64,000 nucleotides of DNA from CAVTQZ01 sp963737015. Lineage in GTDB: Bacteria; Actinomycetota; Acidimicrobiia; Acidimicrobiales; UBA8190. Position 1 is the stretch's first letter. Each line of letters starts with the position of its first letter. The DNA lies in NCBI GenBank assembly GCA_963737015.1, contig CAVTQZ010000001.1:2232001-2296000 (forward strand), written 5' to 3'. Both the position numbers and the translations under genes were made by a program. This document shows positions 60,650 through 64,000 of this stretch, one piece after another. The notes under the pieces were generated by a model. It saw nothing but the letters and a program-made list of their open reading frames with translations. It had not been told where the DNA came from and searched no databases.

Positions 60650-61084
60650 ATGGCACACGAAATGACGAAGAGTGACGAGCAGTGGAAGAAGGAGCTCGCT
60701 CCCGACCGGTACCACGTCCTTCGCGAGAAGGGCACGGAGCCCGCGTGGACGGGCGCTCTTCTCGACGTCCACGACCCGGGCCTGTTCCGGTGCGGGGCGT
60801 GTGGGGCGGAGCTGTTCCGCAGCGACGACAAGTTCGACTCCGGTTCCGGCTGGCCGAGCTTCACGAGGGCCGTTGCCGACGGAGTGATCGAGGAGCACAA
60901 GGACAGGTCGTTGGGCATGCGGCGGACCGAGATCACCTGCGCCCGCTGCGGAGGTCACCTGGGCCACGTCTTCCCTGACGGTCCTGAGCCGACGGGCCTT
61001 CGGTACTGCGTCAACTCGCTCTCGTTGGAGTTCGATCCGGAGGCTCGAGCCGACGACGAAGGGGCGCCCGCGGCCGAGGGCTGA
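60650..61084 (+). CDS. msrB: Peptide methionine-(R)-S-oxide reductase MsrB
   Basis: The 144-residue protein has the MsrB signature: zinc cysteines Cys48/Cys51 (CGAC) and Cys97/Cys100 (CARC), the substrate loop FDSGSGWPSF, GHLGHVFPDG and the catalytic Cys120 in RYCVNSLSL. It repairs oxidised methionine in proteins with thioredoxin. The start at 60650 is fixed by AGGAGG at 60639-60644; the longer frame upstream is not protein-like. It is divergent from the FadE30 operon and converges on two small genes. Confidence 0.95.
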   Translation: MAHEMTKSDEQWKKELAPDRYHVLREKGTEPAWTGALLDVHDPGLFRCGACGAELFRSDDKFDSGSGWPSFTRAVADGVIEEHKDRSLGMRRTEITCARCGGHLGHVFPDGPEPTGLRYCVNSLSLEFDPEARADDEGAPAAEG

Positions 61085-61095
61085 GCCCGCGCCCC

Positions 61096-61329
61096 TCAGT
61101 CGAGCACCAGCCGTCCTTCCACCATCTCGAACACCGCGGCCATGCGCGCCGCCTCGGAGGATCTCCCGCAGCGCAAGAGCGCTCTCTCCGCTTGGGCGCA
61201 TGCCTCGCAGATCTCGAATGCTTCGGCCTTCTGAAGGACGAGAACCGTCGCGAAGCGCGCGGGGGGTCGCTGGTGCTCCCCGGCAGGAATCTCAGCCTGC
61301 TCCACGAAGCCGACGTCGGCTGTGGTCAT
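61096..61329 (-). CDS. Small Cys-containing protein
   Basis: The 77-residue product begins MTTADVGFVEQAEIPAGEHQ and has the Cys-bearing helix AFEICEACAQAERALLRCGR near the middle. I recognise no family. Its ATG at 61329 overlaps the stop of the upstream small membrane protein gene (ATGA), which supports it as a real gene. It ends 11 bases from the msrB stop. Role unknown. Confidence 0.5.
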   Translation of the reverse strand: MTTADVGFVEQAEIPAGEHQRPPARFATVLVLQKAEAFEICEACAQAERALLRCGRSSEAARMAAVFEMVEGRLVLD

Positions 61330-61583
61330 GACAACGCACCGCCCGGGCGATCGCAAGGATCCGTCCGCGTCCTCTTGTCGAGCGTCACGTACCTGAGAAC
61401 GAGGACGCATACGACGACGAGAGCGACGGCCAACGCGACGAGCACGGGCACCGGGTAGTCCCGGAAACCCTCGACGAAGAAGAACGGTCCGACACCCATG
61501 GGGACGACGTTCTTCATCAACTTGAGAAGCTCGGTCCCCGCCAAAAGGGGCGCGGAGAACCACGGGTAGAGCATCAGAGTCAT
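61326..61583 (-). CDS. Small single-helix membrane protein
   Basis: The 85-residue product starts MTLMLYPWFSAPLLAGTELL and has one strong transmembrane helix (VPVLVALAVALVVVCVLVL) near its C-terminus and a basic cytoplasmic tail (RYVTLDKRTRTDP). A good ribosome binding site, AGGAAGGA, lies just upstream of ATG 61583. It is unrelated to the SSB gene further upstream apart from position. Family unknown; it forms a short unit with the small Cys-containing gene. Confidence 0.6.
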   Translation of the reverse strand: MTLMLYPWFSAPLLAGTELLKLMKNVVPMGVGPFFFVEGFRDYPVPVLVALAVALVVVCVLVLRYVTLDKRTRTDPCDRPGGALS

Positions 61584-61750
61584 CGCAGTCCTTCCTTTCG
61601 TGACTGGATCTAGAAACAGCGCTGCCCTTACAGGGGGCGCGCAGGCTGCCGATAGGCGTGACGGGACCCGGTCCTTGCCGGGCTGCGGGTGGTCCGGGTG
61701 GGCGGTTCCAGAGGCCTTGCGCGGCACCGGCTGGGCCCGGGTCCCGATTG

Positions 61751-62179
61751 TCACGCTCCGGCGCCGACCACCTCGTCGTCCTCGGACAGGTCGGAGCTTC
61801 CATCCGCCGGCTGGGGTGTGCGGCGCTCGGCCCTCGTGATCTCGGCTGTCGCGAACCGCAGCGACGGCCCGACGTCCTCGGCACTCACCTCCACCCGGCT
61901 GCGCCTCTCGCCGTCTTCGGTTTCCCAGGAACGCTGCTCGAGGCGACCCGAGACGATGACCCTGCTGCCCTTCACGAGGCTCAGGGCGACGTTCTCGGCG
62001 AGGTCTCGCCAGCAGACCACGTCGAAGAACGATGTCGCCTCTTCCCATTCGTCGGTTCCCCGTACCTGCCAGCGCCGATTCACGGCCAGACCGAAGGTGG
62101 CGTTCGCTTGCCCGTCGCGTGTGTAGCGAATCTCGGGGTCCCGCGTGAGGTTCCCCGACAGCGTGGTGGTGTTGCCCAT
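61751..62179 (-). CDS. ssb: Single-stranded DNA-binding protein
   Basis: The 142-residue OB-fold protein starts MGNTTTLSGNLTRDPEIRYT and has RDLAENVALSLVKGSRVIVS and GRLEQRSWETEDGERRSRVE, the core of bacterial SSB. It coats single-stranded DNA in replication, repair and recombination. The C-terminus (SSDLSEDDEVVGAGA) is acidic but lacks the usual DDDIPF-type tip for partner proteins, so it may be a secondary SSB instead of the main one. It is not next to rpsF, rpsR or rplI, the normal neighbours of the main ssb. The 167 bases after it hold no clear gene. Confidence 0.9.
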   Translation of the reverse strand: MGNTTTLSGNLTRDPEIRYTRDGQANATFGLAVNRRWQVRGTDEWEEATSFFDVVCWRDLAENVALSLVKGSRVIVSGRLEQRSWETEDGERRSRVEVSAEDVGPSLRFATAEITRAERRTPQPADGSSDLSEDDEVVGAGA

Positions 62180-62345
62180 CTCTTTGTCCCTCCTCTGCTC
62201 TCGTCACCCTCTCGGGCGCGACCGCATCGTCGGAGAGCGACCTGTCTGGCGATCTTGCCGTACACCTCGCCGACACGAGATCCGGCCGGAGCTCCTTCGG
62301 GGCTACGGTCTTGTTCCCACTCGCCGAGCAACAGGGGCAGCGGAG

Positions 62346-63914
62346 ATGAACAGGCCCAACATCCTCTTCCTACTCACCGACCAGGAACGGGCCCACGATT
62401 GGATCCCTCCCGAGCTCGAAGAGCGCCTCCCGAACAGGGCGCGTCTGAGGGAGTCCGGGATGGAGTTCACGCGCAACTTCACCCACTCCTCGCCCTGCTC
62501 GCCGTCGCGGGCGACGCTGCTCACGGGCCAGTACGTCCCCGAGCACGGGGTGACAGACAACGTATTCGTCGAGCCCTCCCAACCCGACCTGCACAGCGCC
62601 ACTCCGACCATCGGCCACCTGCTCAGGTCGGGGGGATACCGCTGCGGGTACGTGGGCAAGTGGCACCTCTCCTACGGGAACCCCAACATGGATCGGTACG
62701 GCTTCTCGGATTGGACCGGAGAGGACTGGAGGTGGACCGGTTTCGCCGGTACGGGAAGCTGGTTCGACCCGGTGATCGCCGACCAGGCTGCGAGTTGGTT
62801 GCGCGAGTACGGCGATTCTTCGACGCCGTGGTGTCTCACCGTCGGGCTCGTGAACCCCCACGACATCCACTGGTATCCGTCGGACCAGGACTGGTACCAG
62901 AAGGCACACCCCGAGGAGATCGAAGCGGTGAACCGCATGATCGCCCCGGCCGTACCCGGAAAGTCGTCGCTGCCGGTGTTCGGCGAGCCCTACGACGAGA
63001 TCTTCGACATGCCCGAGAACTTCGCGGACACCTTGGACTCGAAGCCGTCGGTCCAGAAGCAGTGGCGTTTCGAGGAACTCAACTCCATGTTCGGGCACCT
63101 CGATTACGACGACGAGCGGGTCTGGCGCCGTGGGCTCGACTACTACTTCCGGCTCCACGAATCTTCCGACGCCCAGATCGGCGTCGTCCTCGACGCGCTC
63201 GGTGACATCGGCCGTGTCGAAGACACGATCGTGGTCTTCACCAGCGACCACGGGGACATGTGCGGCTCGCACGGCCTGGTGAACAAGGGCCCTTTCGCAT
63301 ACCAGGAGATCATGAGCGTGCCGCTCTACATCAGCGTCCCGGGTATGACCCGAGGCGGCTCGCGCTCGGACGCGCTCACCTCCTCGGTCGATATCGCCCC
63401 GACGATCTGCGACTTGGCCGGGGTTTCGGAGACCGACTCCTTCTCGGGCGCGAGCCTCGTGTCCCTTCTGTCGGGTGAGTCGGCTTCGGTGCGCGAGCAC
63501 GTGCTGTTCGCGCAGGCCCAGGGTTGGTACCGCAGCTGCGTCGCCCACCGCTTTGCTCTGCGCGGGATGTTCGACGGCCGCTACAAGTACGTCCACTACT
63601 TCGGTGTCGGCGGAGGGGTCGACAGCGCCGGGCAGGGTCTCGAATGGGCGCCGACGATGACTGTGGCGCCGGACGCGGAGTTCTGGGACCAGGAGCACGA
63701 GCTCTACGACCTCGCGGAAGATCCCGGAGAGCTCGTGAACCTCGCAGGTGATCCCGCTCGGTCGAAGGAGGTTCGCGACCGCTTCGAGCACCTGCTCGAG
63801 ACGGAGAGATCGTCCTTCTCCCACTCGAGACCCGGCGGAGAAGGAACCGGCTCCAGTCGCGACTCCGGGCTCATGGACCGGTCGAGTGAGTTTCGGCGGA
63901 GCTTGCGAACCTGA
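62346..63914 (+). CDS. Type I sulfatase
   Basis: The 522-residue protein starts MNRPNILFLLTDQERAHDWI, with the first metal-binding Asp. The formylglycine motif C-S-P-S-R lies in THSSPCSPSRATLLTGQ (Cys51); the Cys must be converted by an FGE-type enzyme, and none is in the window. Further sulfatase parts are GYVGKWHLSYGN and FTSDHGDMCGSHGLVNKGPF. There is no signal peptide, so the enzyme is cytoplasmic. It hydrolyses sulfate esters; steroid sulfates are conceivable here but cannot be told from the sequence. ATG 62346 follows a weak GGAG. The C-terminal 30 residues are disordered. It converges on the last gene. Confidence 0.87.
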   Translation: MNRPNILFLLTDQERAHDWIPPELEERLPNRARLRESGMEFTRNFTHSSPCSPSRATLLTGQYVPEHGVTDNVFVEPSQPDLHSATPTIGHLLRSGGYRCGYVGKWHLSYGNPNMDRYGFSDWTGEDWRWTGFAGTGSWFDPVIADQAASWLREYGDSSTPWCLTVGLVNPHDIHWYPSDQDWYQKAHPEEIEAVNRMIAPAVPGKSSLPVFGEPYDEIFDMPENFADTLDSKPSVQKQWRFEELNSMFGHLDYDDERVWRRGLDYYFRLHESSDAQIGVVLDALGDIGRVEDTIVVFTSDHGDMCGSHGLVNKGPFAYQEIMSVPLYISVPGMTRGGSRSDALTSSVDIAPTICDLAGVSETDSFSGASLVSLLSGESASVREHVLFAQAQGWYRSCVAHRFALRGMFDGRYKYVHYFGVGGGVDSAGQGLEWAPTMTVAPDAEFWDQEHELYDLAEDPGELVNLAGDPARSKEVRDRFEHLLETERSSFSHSRPGGEGTGSSRDSGLMDRSSEFRRSLRT

Positions 63915-63922
63915 CCGCTACA

Positions 63923-64000
63923 TCAGACGAGCAGCGGACGGACCTCCTCGCCGAAGGCAGCGAGCTGATCGCAGAATTCGTTCACGGAGCGGCTCGGAAA
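63923..64000 (-). CDS. C-terminal end of an LLM-class oxidoreductase, partial
   Basis: On the minus strand the last 78 bases read FPSRSVNEFCDQLAAFGEEV then RPLLV and stop at 63923. The ending (S-V-x-E-F-x-x-Q-L-x-A-F-G-E-E-V) is like the C-terminal helix of LLM flavin/F420-dependent enzymes. Most of the gene lies beyond the window. Confidence 0.5.
   Translation of the reverse strand, partial: FPSRSVNEFCDQLAAFGEEVRPLLV

Overview
The window is a GC-rich stretch from an actinobacterium. The frequent GTG and TTG starts, stop/start overlaps (ATGA, GTGA, TTGA), Mycobacterium-type steroid catabolism genes and several liv-type ABC transporters suggest an uncultured, possibly Acidimicrobiia-like lineage. 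That placement is inference, because no rRNA or other marker gene is present. I saw no tRNA, CRISPR array, insertion sequence or phage gene.

Layout. 1-2.4 kb: the 3' part of a Pro/Ala/Glu-rich repeat protein of unknown function. 2.4-3.5 kb: moaC and an FmdB-type zinc-ribbon protein. 3.5-10.7 kb: a minus-strand liv-type importer unit made of a binding protein, a fused LivH-LivM permease, a fused LivF-LivG ATPase and a secreted, membrane-anchored protein. 10.9-16 kb: the TldD/PmbA pair, a hotdog thioesterase and a divergent FtsH-like protease. 16.3-23.3 kb: a second liv-type unit, in which both permease domains and both ATPase domains lie in one 1266-residue chain. 23.3-26.9 kb: a ferritin-like protein, an AIM24-like protein and dxs.

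26.9-60.5 kb is mainly lipid/steroid catabolism. A FadD19-like ligase is followed by a locus matching the mycobacterial igr operon (CYP125-like P450, the ChsE1/ChsE2-like dehydrogenase pair, ChsH1, ChsH2, Ltp2), which removes the last propionyl unit of the cholesterol side chain. Next come a second heteromeric dehydrogenase pair resembling FadE26/FadE27 (ChsE4/ChsE5), a thiolase, another acyl-CoA ligase, three SDRs in all and four complete LLM-type flavin/F420 oxidoreductases. At 55.5-60.5 kb an operon resembles FadE30 - IpdF - FadD3 plus an alcohol dehydrogenase, which acts on the C/D-ring remnant HIP. Four promoter-proximal sites match or nearly match the KstR palindrome TNNAACNNGTTNNA, so much of this region is probably one regulon; no KstR gene lies in the window.

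60.6-64 kb holds msrB, two small proteins, ssb, a type I sulfatase and the 3' end of a fifth LLM oxidoreductase.

Eight genes carry nine apparent single-base frameshifts, mostly in GC-rich or homopolymer tracts, with family-like or composition-consistent sequence continuing in the next frame. Residual assembly indels are the likeliest cause, so I describe these genes as single interrupted loci.
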